From assembly GCA_036499025.1 (NCBI GenBank), contig DASYEM010000124.1:1-40734 (forward strand): a stretch of 40,734 nt of DNA, read 5' to 3'. The stretch comes from Parvibaculum sp036499025 (lineage in GTDB: Bacteria > Pseudomonadota > Alphaproteobacteria > Parvibaculales > Parvibaculaceae). Below, piece by piece: positions 7,639 through 15,288 of the stretch. The translations under genes were made by a program, and so were the position numbers. The number at the start of each line of letters is the position of its first letter. Positions within the stretch are counted from its first letter, which is position 1. The notes below the pieces were generated by a model. It saw only the letters and a list, made by a program, of their open reading frames with translations. It had not been told where the DNA came from and ran no database searches.

Positions 7639-8814
7639 ATGAGCAATCCCACAGCCCGCGATCTCGCCGAGCCGGTCGTGCCGCTCGCCCCCGGCATGTC
7701 TTGCGCCGAGGTGTTCGAGCGCTTGCTCGACGAGGGCGATCTGCTGAACATTCCGGTCGTCGAAAACGGCCGCCCTCTGGGCCTCGTCAGTCGTCAGGAT
7801 TTTCTCCTCGTTTATGTCCGCATGTTCGGCCGCGAAATCTATGGCCGCCAATGCATCACCGCGCTGATGAACAAAAGCCCCGTCATCGTCGATGCGGGCA
7901 TGAACTGCGAGGACATCAACGCCCGTCTCTTCGCAACGACAAAGAGTTCGCCGCTGCAAGGTTTCATCGTCGAAGAGAATGGCCGCTATCTCGGGCTCGG
8001 TTCCGCCGCCACCCTGATGCGCGTCACCGCCGATATCATCATGCGCCGCGCCGAGGAGCTTGAGCGCCAGCGCCGCCGCGCTGAAGCCGCCAATGAAAGC
8101 AAGACCCAGTTCCTCGCGGGCATGAGCCACGAATTGCGCACGCCCTTGAACGCCATCATCGGCTTTGCCGACCTGATGCGCATGCAGCTTCTCGGGCCAT
8201 TGGAGCCGCCGCGCTATCTCGACTATGTGAACGACATCCACCACAGCGGCGTCCATCTCCTGCACATGATCAACGAGCTTCTCGACATGGCGAAGATCGA
8301 GGCGGGCCACGTCGATCTCCATGAAGACGTGATCGACCTCCGCGACATCGGCACCGAAGTCCTGCGCATGCTGCGCCAGTCGATCGAAACCGCGCGCGTG
8401 AAGTTGAACGTTGTCATGCCTTCGGCCCTGCCGCTCATCTGCGCCGACGAGCAGCAGGTCCGCCGCGTGCTGGTGAACCTCCTGTCGAACGCCATCAAGT
8501 TCACGCCCGCGGGCGGCAGCATCACCCTGTCGGCGCATGAATGCGAAAGCGGTCTCGAAGTCAGCGTCGCCGACACAGGCATCGGCATCCCGCCCGACAA
8601 ACTCGACAAGGTGCTGGAGCCCTTCGAACAGGTCGAAAATTCCTTCACGCGCACCCGCGCCGGAACCGGCCTCGGCCTGCCGCTGACGAAAGCGATGGTC
8701 GAAGCGCATGGCGGCACGCTGACGCTCGAAAGCGAGTTGGGGCAGGGTACGACGGTGCGCGTCTCGCTGCCTTCGGATCGCATCGTCCGCAGCGAGAAGA
8801 TCGACGCGGCCTGA
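7639..8814 (+). CDS. Soluble CBS-domain sensor histidine kinase
   Basis: A 391-aa cytoplasmic kinase without membrane segments. Residues about 1-135 look like a CBS-type module: NIPVVENGRPLGLVSRQDFL is the classic CBS strand-helix, with a second weaker copy at GFIVEENGRYLGLGSAATLM. A helical linker rich in Glu and Arg follows. The HisKA domain is FLAGMSHELRTPLNAIIGFA, with phospho-acceptor His164. HATPase_c motifs are NLLSNAIKF (N box), DTGIGIP (G1), FEQ (F box) and GTGLGLPL (G2). CBS modules usually bind adenosine nucleotides, so an energy-state signal is a reasonable guess. No response regulator gene is adjacent, which makes it an orphan kinase. It is divergent from the MFS operon. Confidence 0.85.
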   Translation: MSNPTARDLAEPVVPLAPGMSCAEVFERLLDEGDLLNIPVVENGRPLGLVSRQDFLLVYVRMFGREIYGRQCITALMNKSPVIVDAGMNCEDINARLFATTKSSPLQGFIVEENGRYLGLGSAATLMRVTADIIMRRAEELERQRRRAEAANESKTQFLAGMSHELRTPLNAIIGFADLMRMQLLGPLEPPRYLDYVNDIHHSGVHLLHMINELLDMAKIEAGHVDLHEDVIDLRDIGTEVLRMLRQSIETARVKLNVVMPSALPLICADEQQVRRVLVNLLSNAIKFTPAGGSITLSAHECESGLEVSVADTGIGIPPDKLDKVLEPFEQVENSFTRTRAGTGLGLPLTKAMVEAHGGTLTLESELGQGTTVRVSLPSDRIVRSEKIDAA

Positions 8815-8839
8815 AATTTTTAATTTGAAATTTGGGCTG

Positions 8840-9649
8840 TCAAACCGGCGACGCCCCGTAAACCAGCCCCAGCCCCGCCGTCTTGTACCCCAGCAATTCC
8901 AGCATCGTGTCGGACGCGAATTGCTTCACCGACGGATCGAGCGCCAGAAACCAGTTCTCCTGCGTGCGATAGATCGGCTTCGTGTACCAGGCGAAAATCC
9001 CGGCGCGCCGCGCATTGGCGGTGCTGTTATGTCCCGTCTTGTGCCAGACGCGCGACTCCATCACGATCATCGTGCCCGCGGGCGCTTCCATCGGCACGGT
9101 CGCGATGCCCGCTTCCTCCGCCGTCGGCGTTCGGTGCAGCAAATGACTGCCGGGCACCATCCGCGTCGCGCCGTTCGCTTCGGTGAAGTCGTCGACGCAC
9201 CAGCAGATATTGACGCCCTGCGGGTCCCTGGGCCAGGGCTCAGGCACGAAAATCTGATCGGCATGCAGCACCATCTCGCCGCCGCCCGGCCCCGTGATGT
9301 TCGCCGATATATTGCCGAGCAGCGCCGGCCAGCCGATCACCGAGCGCAGCAATTCAAGCGCGGCCGAATGTTCGACGAGATCGGAAAAAACCGGATCGCG
9401 GCTCAGCACATTCCAGACGCGCTGGTTGGTTTCATCATGCGCATAGTCGAGCCCGAACTTGCGCTCGCGTCCCCGCGCCCTGTCGTCATCCGCCGCGCGG
9501 TAAAGCGCCTCGCGCACACGAGCCAGCTTGTCGCCTTCCAGCACGCCCTCGACCATGCAGAGCCCATGTGCCTTGATGTCGCGCGCCGCCTGCGCCAGAT
9601 CGCGCGTCGGCTTCGGCAATGCGGCGTCTCTCGTCGCTTCCTTGAGCAT
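8840..9649 (-). CDS. Phytanoyl-CoA dioxygenase (PhyH) family protein, second of a tandem pair
   Basis: A 269-aa Fe(II)/2-oxoglutarate-dependent dioxygenase-like protein. The iron-binding facial triad is visible as H129-x-D131 (VLHADQIF) and distal His203 (SRVWHKTGHN). An Arg about 10 residues later (ANARRAG) is suited to bind 2-oxoglutarate. GATRMVPGSHLLHR is the usual PhyH G-S-H turn. Family members hydroxylate CoA esters, halogenated or other small substrates; the substrate here is unknown. It starts 4 nt past the stop of the preceding paralogue, with the Shine-Dalgarno GAGG inside the end of that gene. It converges on the histidine kinase gene. Confidence 0.85.
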   Translation of the reverse strand: MLKEATRDAALPKPTRDLAQAARDIKAHGLCMVEGVLEGDKLARVREALYRAADDDRARGRERKFGLDYAHDETNQRVWNVLSRDPVFSDLVEHSAALELLRSVIGWPALLGNISANITGPGGGEMVLHADQIFVPEPWPRDPQGVNICWCVDDFTEANGATRMVPGSHLLHRTPTAEEAGIATVPMEAPAGTMIVMESRVWHKTGHNSTANARRAGIFAWYTKPIYRTQENWFLALDPSVKQFASDTMLELLGYKTAGLGLVYGASPV

Positions 9650-9653
9650 GTCC

Positions 9654-10454
9654 TCACGCCTCTTCGAGATAGAGCGTCTGCAAATCGCTCGTGGGATTAA
9701 CGCCGAAGCCCAGCATCTCGCGCATCAGCGGGCTCACCTGCTTCAGCAGTTCCGGCTTCACCGACTGATACCAGTTCCATTGCGGCCTGAGGAAAGGCCG
9801 CACGTAATAGGCAAACAAACCCGCCCGCGTCGTCTCCGCGCTGATGTTCGGCCCCGTCTGATGCCAGACGCGTCCGTCCATCACGAAAATCGAACCCGCC
9901 TTGCAGGTGATCGGCACCGCATTGGCATAGACCGCCTGAAAATCCGGCCCGTGATCTTTTTTGTGCGAGCCGGGGATGAACCGCGTCGCGCCGTTCGCAA
10001 CCGTGAAATCGTCAAGCGCCCAGCCGACATTGATGGCGAGCGGATAGGGTGGCCACGGCGCGGGCACATAGCCCTGATCGGCATGCATCCCCATCGCGCC
10101 AGATCCCGGCGCGGTGACATTGGCTGAAAAATTCGACAGCAAAAACTGGTCGCCGATCAGATGCTTCACAAGCTCGATGGCGATGGGATGTTCAACGAGA
10201 TCGCGAAACGCGCGGTCCTTGCCGACAAGATCGAAAACCCGCGTGTTGCGCGTATCGGGATCGAAGGAAAATCCGTGCAGCTGGACGCCCTGCGTCTGGT
10301 CCGCCGCGATGCCGCGCTTCAACGCGCTCATCGTCGCGGCAATGCCATCGGCATCGAGCACATTTTCGATGATCGTCAAACCGTGATCGATAAGCTGCCG
10401 CTTCGCTTCTGCAACGCTCGCCGCAACCGGAAGCCCGTCCTTCGACGTTGTCAT
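9654..10454 (-). CDS. Phytanoyl-CoA dioxygenase (PhyH) family protein, first of a tandem pair
   Basis: A 266-aa paralogue of the next gene. The facial triad is H124-x-D126 (GMHADQGYVPAPWP) and His198 (GRVWHQTGPN), with RAGLFAYY after it. Shared blocks with the downstream gene (SANVT-PG-G, HADQ-xVPxPWP, VGWALDDFTxANGATRFIPGSH) point to a local duplication. The ATG at 10454 is preceded by GGAGGAGACAGG, so the longer open frame to 10538 is not favoured. The pair forms an operon. Catalysis as an Fe(II)/2-oxoglutarate oxygenase is inferred from the intact triad. Confidence 0.86.
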   Translation of the reverse strand: MTTSKDGLPVAASVAEAKRQLIDHGLTIIENVLDADGIAATMSALKRGIAADQTQGVQLHGFSFDPDTRNTRVFDLVGKDRAFRDLVEHPIAIELVKHLIGDQFLLSNFSANVTAPGSGAMGMHADQGYVPAPWPPYPLAINVGWALDDFTVANGATRFIPGSHKKDHGPDFQAVYANAVPITCKAGSIFVMDGRVWHQTGPNISAETTRAGLFAYYVRPFLRPQWNWYQSVKPELLKQVSPLMREMLGFGVNPTSDLQTLYLEEA

Positions 10455-10589
10455 CCTGTCTCCTCCCGCGAAAATTCTGCGAGCAATGAGCGAGGGCGTC
10501 AACCATCCACGCGCGAGCGCAACATATCCCGGCGTCACCTAGGGTTGCCGCGCTGAATTGCTCCCGCTGCGCCGCTCCAAACTCTCACT

Positions 10590-10671
10590 GTCACCCCGGC
10601 CTTGTGCCGGGGTCCAGGAATCCCGCGCTCGGAGTTTGCGGCTCTGGATCCCGGCACAAGGCCGGGATGAC
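10590..10671. repeat. Large inverted intergenic repeat (paired type A units)
   Basis: Two 27-nt arms in inverted orientation, 10590-10616 and 10645-10671, differ at 2 positions and enclose a 28-nt centre. Each arm is itself partly palindromic (CCCCGG / CCGGGG around TTGTG). It lies between the PhyH operon and the end of the epimerase-like gene at 10676, and may act as a transcript end for both. Confidence 0.8.
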
Positions 10672-10675
10672 ATCA

Positions 10676-11353
10676 TCAGTTTAATCCCGCCGGCCCCACC
10701 ATCTCCCGATACGTCAGCACCCGCCGTCCCTCGCCATCGCCCAGCGCCGCCGCGACCATCGCGTCGGCCACCGCATCCCCGCCGATACTGCGATAAGCCG
10801 CCGCCCCGCCGATCATCAGCGGATTGAGCAGCGGCGTCAGCGCGCCGACGATCGCTTCAAGCGGCCTCGGCTCCGCCCGCGCGCCAAGCAGCATCCCCGG
10901 TCTGAAAATATGCAAGGCCACAAATCCCAGCGCCGACACGGCCTCTTCCGCCTCGCCTTTGACGCGCGAATAAAAGATCGTCGATTTCGCGCTCGCGCCC
11001 ATGGCCGAGACAAGCTGAAACCGTGTCGCACCCGCTTTCTTCGCGGCCCGCGCGAAGCCGACCACATAATCGAAATCGACGTGACGAAAAGCCTCCTGGC
11101 TCCCGGTAATCTTGATCGTCGTCCCGAGCGCGCAATAAGCGTCATCGACCCGCGTGCCGAAACTTGCCACCGCGCTCTCCACCGCATCGAGCGACGTCAC
11201 GATCTGCAACAGCTTCGGATGCTCGATTAGAAGTCGCTTCCGCGTCACCGCGATCACGCGTCCATAAGCGGGCGAGGCCAGCAACCGCGTCAGCGCGTGC
11301 CCGCCCACAAGCCCGCTCGCTCCCGCGATCAATGCCGTTCTGGTTTCGCTCAT
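10676..11353 (-). CDS. NAD(P)-binding epimerase-like oxidoreductase (HTATIP2/TIP30-like)
   Basis: A 225-aa atypical short-chain dehydrogenase. The Rossmann glycine motif is ALIAGASGLVGGHAL at residues 7-21. The middle has DDAYCALGTTIKITGSQEAFRHVDFDYV, close to the TIP30/HTATIP2 and YwnB-like signature C-x-L-G-T-T-x-x-x-x-G-S, and then FYSRVKGEAEE, matching the catalytic Tyr-x-x-x-Lys arrangement. The reaction is unknown. Its ATG overlaps the TGA of the upstream helix-turn-helix citrate synthase gene (ATGA), so the two are translationally coupled. It may therefore belong to the same pathway or merely share the transcript. Confidence 0.82.
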   Translation of the reverse strand: MSETRTALIAGASGLVGGHALTRLLASPAYGRVIAVTRKRLLIEHPKLLQIVTSLDAVESAVASFGTRVDDAYCALGTTIKITGSQEAFRHVDFDYVVGFARAAKKAGATRFQLVSAMGASAKSTIFYSRVKGEAEEAVSALGFVALHIFRPGMLLGARAEPRPLEAIVGALTPLLNPLMIGGAAAYRSIGGDAVADAMVAAALGDGEGRRVLTYREMVGPAGLN

Positions 11354-12588
11354 CGTGGCGCCTCCCCCGTATATCTGGCGCGCGGGCGGATCATCTGCCC
11401 CGCGCGATGCTGTTCGATCGCATGGCCGATCCAGCCTGCCGTGCGCCCAAGCACGAAGACCGCGAGCCCCGCGCCCGGCAGCATCCGAAGCGTAGCCCCC
11501 ATCGCGCCAATGGCGAAATCGATGCTGGGTTTGACGCCGCCCGCATCCGCCATCACATCGATGATCCGCCGCGAGCGCAGAAACGCCGGATCGTCGCCAT
11601 AACTTTCCTGCATCATTTTCAGCAGCACGCGCCCGCGCGGGTCGCCGTCGGGATAAAGCGGATGCCCGAAGCCCGGCACGGGGTCGCCGTTGCGAAGCCG
11701 CGCCAGCACTGCGTCCTCAAGGTCCTGCCGATGCGCCATGTCGGTGAGGAAACTCTCCACCCGGTTGGTGAAGCCGCCATGCCGGGGGCCTTCGGCGGCG
11801 CAAATGCCCGCCTGCACGGAGGCATAAAGCGTTGCCCCGGTCCCCGCGACGCAGCGCGCGGTAAAGGCGGAGGCGTTGAGTTCGTGGTCGGCGCAAAGCA
11901 CCAGCGCCGCGCGAATGAGATCGGCGGCCCGCTTGTCGCCCATGGTGAGAGCGCGGGCGAGCACCTCATGCACAGGTTCGGACGAAGGCGCGACGCCGGA
12001 GATGACGGCGGCGACGAAGCGCAGCAGGCGCGCTCCCGTCGCCGCCAATCCGCGATCCGTCATGTTGTAGACGCCGGGATCGGAGAGCGCCGCCACCGGC
12101 AGCAGCGACAGGCAGCGTTCTATGCGCGGCGCATCGGCAAGTTTTGCGTTGAGCGCCTCCAGCAGCGGCGTCATCACGGGCACGGCGTCGCGCGTGAAGG
12201 GCTGCACGTCGCGGCAACCCCAGAGCAGGGCGGCGGTCTGTTCAAGGTTCGAATTCCGCGCCAGCGCCGTCGCATCCGAGCCGCGATAATGCAGCCGCCC
12301 GTCGGCGATCAGCGTGATCGCGCTGTCGAGCACCGGCACGCCGCCGAAATTCATCACCGACGCGCCGCCGGGCTGCAGTGTCGCCGCCGCCTGTCCGGCG
12401 CGGCGTTCCTTCAGTCCACGGACGTCTTCGGCCCGGTAGCGCTTCGCCCGCGTATCCGGCACCGGCTCTGAGCGGATCATGTCGCGGCTGACATAGGCGT
12501 AAAGCGTGGCGAGGCTCACCCCCAATTCGGCGGCGGCCTCCTTGGCGGAGAGATAAAGATTCTCAGGGACGTGGAGCTTCGTCGGCAT
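11350..12588 (-). CDS. Citrate synthase-family enzyme fused to an N-terminal MerR/excisionase-type helix-turn-helix
   Basis: A 412-aa fusion. Residues 11-62 (LYLSAKEAAAELGVSLATLYAYV...AKRYRAEDVRGLKERRAG) form a MerR/excisionase-like DNA-binding domain. Residues from about 75 on are citrate synthase. Catalytic positions are intact: His270 (PRHGG), His309 (GFGHPLYPDGDPRG) and Asp357 (PSIDFAIGA). The substrate arginines are also present: Arg318, Arg382 (GRTAGW) and Arg401 (MIRPRARYTG). It may condense oxaloacetate and an acyl-CoA, and at the same time bind DNA. It is divergent from a second citrate synthase, with a perfect palindrome 20-36 bases upstream of its start. Downstream it overlaps the epimerase-like gene by 4 nt. 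Function as a regulator is an inference. Confidence 0.85.
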   Translation of the reverse strand: MPTKLHVPENLYLSAKEAAAELGVSLATLYAYVSRDMIRSEPVPDTRAKRYRAEDVRGLKERRAGQAAATLQPGGASVMNFGGVPVLDSAITLIADGRLHYRGSDATALARNSNLEQTAALLWGCRDVQPFTRDAVPVMTPLLEALNAKLADAPRIERCLSLLPVAALSDPGVYNMTDRGLAATGARLLRFVAAVISGVAPSSEPVHEVLARALTMGDKRAADLIRAALVLCADHELNASAFTARCVAGTGATLYASVQAGICAAEGPRHGGFTNRVESFLTDMAHRQDLEDAVLARLRNGDPVPGFGHPLYPDGDPRGRVLLKMMQESYGDDPAFLRSRRIIDVMADAGGVKPSIDFAIGAMGATLRMLPGAGLAVFVLGRTAGWIGHAIEQHRAGQMIRPRARYTGEAPR

Positions 12589-12608
12589 GATCGGCTCTTT
12601 TTGATATA

Positions 12609-12625
12609 TTGATTAGCTTAATCAA
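12609..12625. promoter_or_regulatory. Perfect palindrome in the divergent citrate synthase promoter (candidate operator)
   Basis: TTGATTA-GCT-TAATCAA: 7-bp arms and a 3-nt spacer, in an A/T-rich patch of an otherwise GC-rich intergenic region (12589-12709) shared by both citrate synthase genes. Related half sites lie on either side (TTGATATA before, ATCAAGATTGAC after). It is placed 21 nt from one start codon and 84 nt from the other. A plausible binding site for the helix-turn-helix domain of the neighbouring enzyme; not demonstrated. Confidence 0.6.
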
Positions 12626-12709
12626 GATTGACGATATTGCAACTGCGAACCAGATTACCCCTCAGGCGAGCGCTTCCGAGGCGCTCCCAAGCGAAAACGA
12701 GGTAATCCG

Positions 12710-13828
12710 ATGTCCGAGAGCAAGTTTTTGAACCGCGCCAGCGCCAACGGTCTCGACAAAGTCGTCGCCGCCGAAACGGCCCTAAGCAGCGTCGATGGCG
12801 AAGCGGGCCGTCTGGTGATCGCCGGCTATGATCTGGAAGATCTGGTCGCCAACCACGACTTCGAAGCCGCCACCGCCCTCCTGTGGCGGATAGCGGGCCG
12901 CGACCCGGCCCCTTCGGCCGACAGTCTTCGCGCCCAGCTCGGCGAAGCCCGCCTCATGGCCTTCCGCCTCGTGCCGCATCTGCTGGCCTCCACGCGCGGC
13001 CTGACGGTGACGGAGGGTCTCCGTGCCGGTCTCTCGCTTCTGGCGGATGATGGCGACCTCGCGCCCGAGATTCGCGCCGTCGGCGCCGTGCCCGTCTTCG
13101 TCGCCGCGCTCTGCCGCCGCGAAAAGGGCGAGGCCGCCGTCGCCCCCGTCGCCCATCACGGCCACGCCGCCGACTTCCTGCGTATGTTGCGGGGTGAGCC
13201 CGCGAGCGCCGCCGAGATCGACGCGCTGAACGCCTATCTGGTCACGGTGACGGATCACGGCATGAACGCCTCGACCTTCACGGCCCGCGTCATCGCCTCG
13301 ACGCGAGCAGGCATGATTTCCTCGGTCGTCGGCGCGCTCTGCGCCTTGAAGGGCCCGCTTCATGGCGGCGCGCCGGGGCCCGTCCTCGACATGCTCGACG
13401 CCATCGGCACGCGCGACAACATCGCGCCCTGGCTGAAGCGCGAGATCGCCAGGGGCGAACGCCTGATGGGCTTCGGCCACCGCGTCTACAAGGTCCGCGA
13501 TCCCCGCGCCGACGTCTTCAACAAGGCGGTGACATTGCTGACCAACGGCAATGAGCGCGTCCTCTTCGCCCGCGATGTCGAACGCGGCGCGCTGGCCGCT
13601 TTGCGCGAAGCCAAGCCCGATCAGCGCCTCGACACCAACATGGAATATTACACAGCCGTTTTGCTCGAAGCCCTCGGCATCCCGCGCTCCGCCGTCACCG
13701 CCGTCTTCTGCCTCTCCCGCGTCGCCGGCTGGACTGCGCATGTGATGGAACAGGAACGCGTCGGCCGCCTCATCCGCCCGCAATCCGTCTACATCGGCGA
13801 ATGGCCAAACGACGAAGCGGCTGCTTAG
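12710..13828 (+). CDS. Citrate synthase / 2-methylcitrate synthase paralogue
   Basis: A 372-aa citrate synthase-family protein of the short (type I-like) class. Key residues are His183 (TDHGMNAS), catalytic His218 (GPLHGGAPGPV), catalytic His257 (GFGHRVYKVRDPRA), Arg266, RVAGWTAHVMEQ and LIRPQSVYIG. The position of the catalytic Asp is occupied by Glu312 (NMEYYTAVLLEALG). A good GAGG ribosome site lies 7 nt before the ATG. It should make citrate or methylcitrate from oxaloacetate and acetyl- or propionyl-CoA. The window gives no prp genes to decide between them. It is divergently paired with the helix-turn-helix citrate synthase. Confidence 0.88.
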   Translation: MSESKFLNRASANGLDKVVAAETALSSVDGEAGRLVIAGYDLEDLVANHDFEAATALLWRIAGRDPAPSADSLRAQLGEARLMAFRLVPHLLASTRGLTVTEGLRAGLSLLADDGDLAPEIRAVGAVPVFVAALCRREKGEAAVAPVAHHGHAADFLRMLRGEPASAAEIDALNAYLVTVTDHGMNASTFTARVIASTRAGMISSVVGALCALKGPLHGGAPGPVLDMLDAIGTRDNIAPWLKREIARGERLMGFGHRVYKVRDPRADVFNKAVTLLTNGNERVLFARDVERGALAALREAKPDQRLDTNMEYYTAVLLEALGIPRSAVTAVFCLSRVAGWTAHVMEQERVGRLIRPQSVYIGEWPNDEAAA

Positions 13829-13863
13829 GCCACGCGCCTTCGCCAAAAAACAGACTTTCTAAG

Positions 13864-13901
13864 CCCTCTCCCTCTGGGAGAGGGTTGGGTGAGGGCCTTT
13901 C
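13864..13901. repeat. Intergenic hairpin repeat (CCCTCTCCC family)
   Basis: CCCTCTCCCTCTGGGAGAGGG (stem CTCTCCC / GGGAGAG with a TCT loop), followed by TTGGGTGAGGGC. This is a widely dispersed proteobacterial intergenic element. It lies 35 nt past the citrate synthase stop and may end its transcript. Confidence 0.65.
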
Positions 13902-13991
13902 TCTCGCAACCACCACCTCAACCCTCATGTTGAAGAGCGGGCAACACCCGCGTCTCGAAGCAAGAGCCCCCAACACCGCCGCGAGCCCGCC

Positions 13992-15032
13992 ATGCACGAC
14001 CACATCCGCAAAGACTTCCGCCGCCAGTCCATCGCCTGCACGGCCCTCGGCTCGCCCTTCACCGGACGCGTCTGCGCGCTGCTCGCCGAGCATCTCACCG
14101 ATGACACCGCCTTCGGCCACAGCGTCCTCAATTGGCAAGGCCAGCCGCAACGCGACGCGCTCCCGCTCCGCGCGGCGGGCGCTCTCAACGCCTTGAGCCG
14201 TTCAGGCCGCTGCCCCGCGCTCACCGCCGCCTATCCGCCGCACGAGGCGGATGACGACACGCTCAGTGCCGCCATCGCGCAGGCCATCGACACGCATGAC
14301 GCTTTCCTCACGAGCTTCCTCGACAGCCCGCCGCAAACCAACGAAGTCGCGCGCTCCGGCAGCCTTCTCGGCGGCGCGCTGCATCTCGCCGCCATGACGC
14401 ACCTGCCGATTGATCTCTATGAAATAGGCTCCAGCGCGGGCCTCAATCTCGGCTTCGACCGCTACGCCTACAATCTCGGCGACAAAAGCTGGGGCAGGGC
14501 GGAGGAGGGCGTCCGCATCGAGCAGCAATGGAGCGGCGCGCTCCCGCCGCTCGACGCGCCGCTGACGATCCGCTCGCGTCAGGCCTGCGACCAGAACCCG
14601 CTCGACCCCTCCTCAGCCGATACCCGCGAACGTCTGATGGCCTATTGCTGGCCCGATCAAACCGAGCGCAAGGAACGCCTCGCCGCCGCACTGGTGAGCG
14701 CCGCCCGCTCCGGCTCCCATGTCGAAAACGCCGACGCCGCCGATTGGGTGGAACGCCACTTCGCAGGCTCCGGTAAACCCGGCGGCGTCCGCCTGCTGAT
14801 ACATTCGATCGTCTGGCAATACCTCCCCGCCGACATCGCCGCGCGCATCGCCGCCGCCATGGAAAAAGCGGGTGCCACCGCAACACCCGACGCTCCCATC
14901 GCCTGGCTCCGCGTCGAACCCGAAAACAATCAGTCTCCCACCGCCGCCATCACCCTGACCCTCTGGCCCACCGGCGAAACCAGAACCCTCGGCCAAGCCG
15001 ACTTCCACGGCAGGTTTACCCAGTGGAATTGA
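13992..15032 (+). CDS. DUF2332 family protein
   Basis: A 346-aa protein of the DUF2332 family. The opening H-I-R-K-D-F-R-R-Q-S, the D-A-F-L-x-S-F-L-D-S-P-P-Q-T-N-E-V-A-R-S block near residue 100 and Y-E-I-G-S-S-A-G-L-N-L at about 142-152 are typical of the family. The last motif resembles the glycine-rich loop of S-adenosylmethionine-dependent methyltransferases, and a methyltransferase fold has been suggested for such proteins, but no activity is established. No signal peptide or membrane segment is present. Codon use is as GC-rich as its neighbours. It is monocistronic, between two repeat clusters. Confidence 0.8.
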   Translation: MHDHIRKDFRRQSIACTALGSPFTGRVCALLAEHLTDDTAFGHSVLNWQGQPQRDALPLRAAGALNALSRSGRCPALTAAYPPHEADDDTLSAAIAQAIDTHDAFLTSFLDSPPQTNEVARSGSLLGGALHLAAMTHLPIDLYEIGSSAGLNLGFDRYAYNLGDKSWGRAEEGVRIEQQWSGALPPLDAPLTIRSRQACDQNPLDPSSADTRERLMAYCWPDQTERKERLAAALVSAARSGSHVENADAADWVERHFAGSGKPGGVRLLIHSIVWQYLPADIAARIAAAMEKAGATATPDAPIAWLRVEPENNQSPTAAITLTLWPTGETRTLGQADFHGRFTQWN

Positions 15033-15039
15033 GCCCAAC

Positions 15040-15142
15040 CGTCATTGCGAGCCCTCGGGTCCGCGCAAAGCGCGGCCCAAGGACAGGCTCCGCGAAGCAA
15101 TCCAGAAGCGGCATACTCGGCGAGACTGGATTGCTTCGTCGC
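15040..15142. repeat. Intergenic palindromic repeat, type B (long form)
   Basis: Begins CGTCATTGCGAG. GCGAAGCAATCCAG at 15092-15105 is mirrored by CTGGATTGCTTCG at 15126-15138, giving a long hairpin with a 20-nt centre. Inside the left half is a second stem, CCGCGC-AAA-GCGCGG. It shares both ends with the element at 4849-4885. Confidence 0.7.
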
Positions 15143-15161
15143 TCTGCGCCTTACCTTTGCT

Positions 15162-15204
15162 CCTCATCCTGAGGAGCCGCGAAGCGGCGTCTCGAAGGAC
15201 GAGG
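15162..15204. repeat. Intergenic palindromic repeat, type C (CCTCATCCTGAGG family)
   Basis: Starts CCTCATCCTGAGGAGCCGCG and ends CTCGAAGGACGAGG. Inner stem CCGC-GAA-GCGG, with outer CCTC/GAGG pairing. Together with the preceding element it fills most of the 256-bp space between the convergent DUF2332 gene and the gene ending at 15289. This type is common in Hyphomicrobiales genomes. Confidence 0.65.
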
Positions 15205-15288
15205 CCCATTCTTCTCCTTCTTCTCGTCGGGAGACGATCCGCAAAGTGGATCGGGTGGGGCGGCGAATTCCACAGTTGGCGGATCGGG

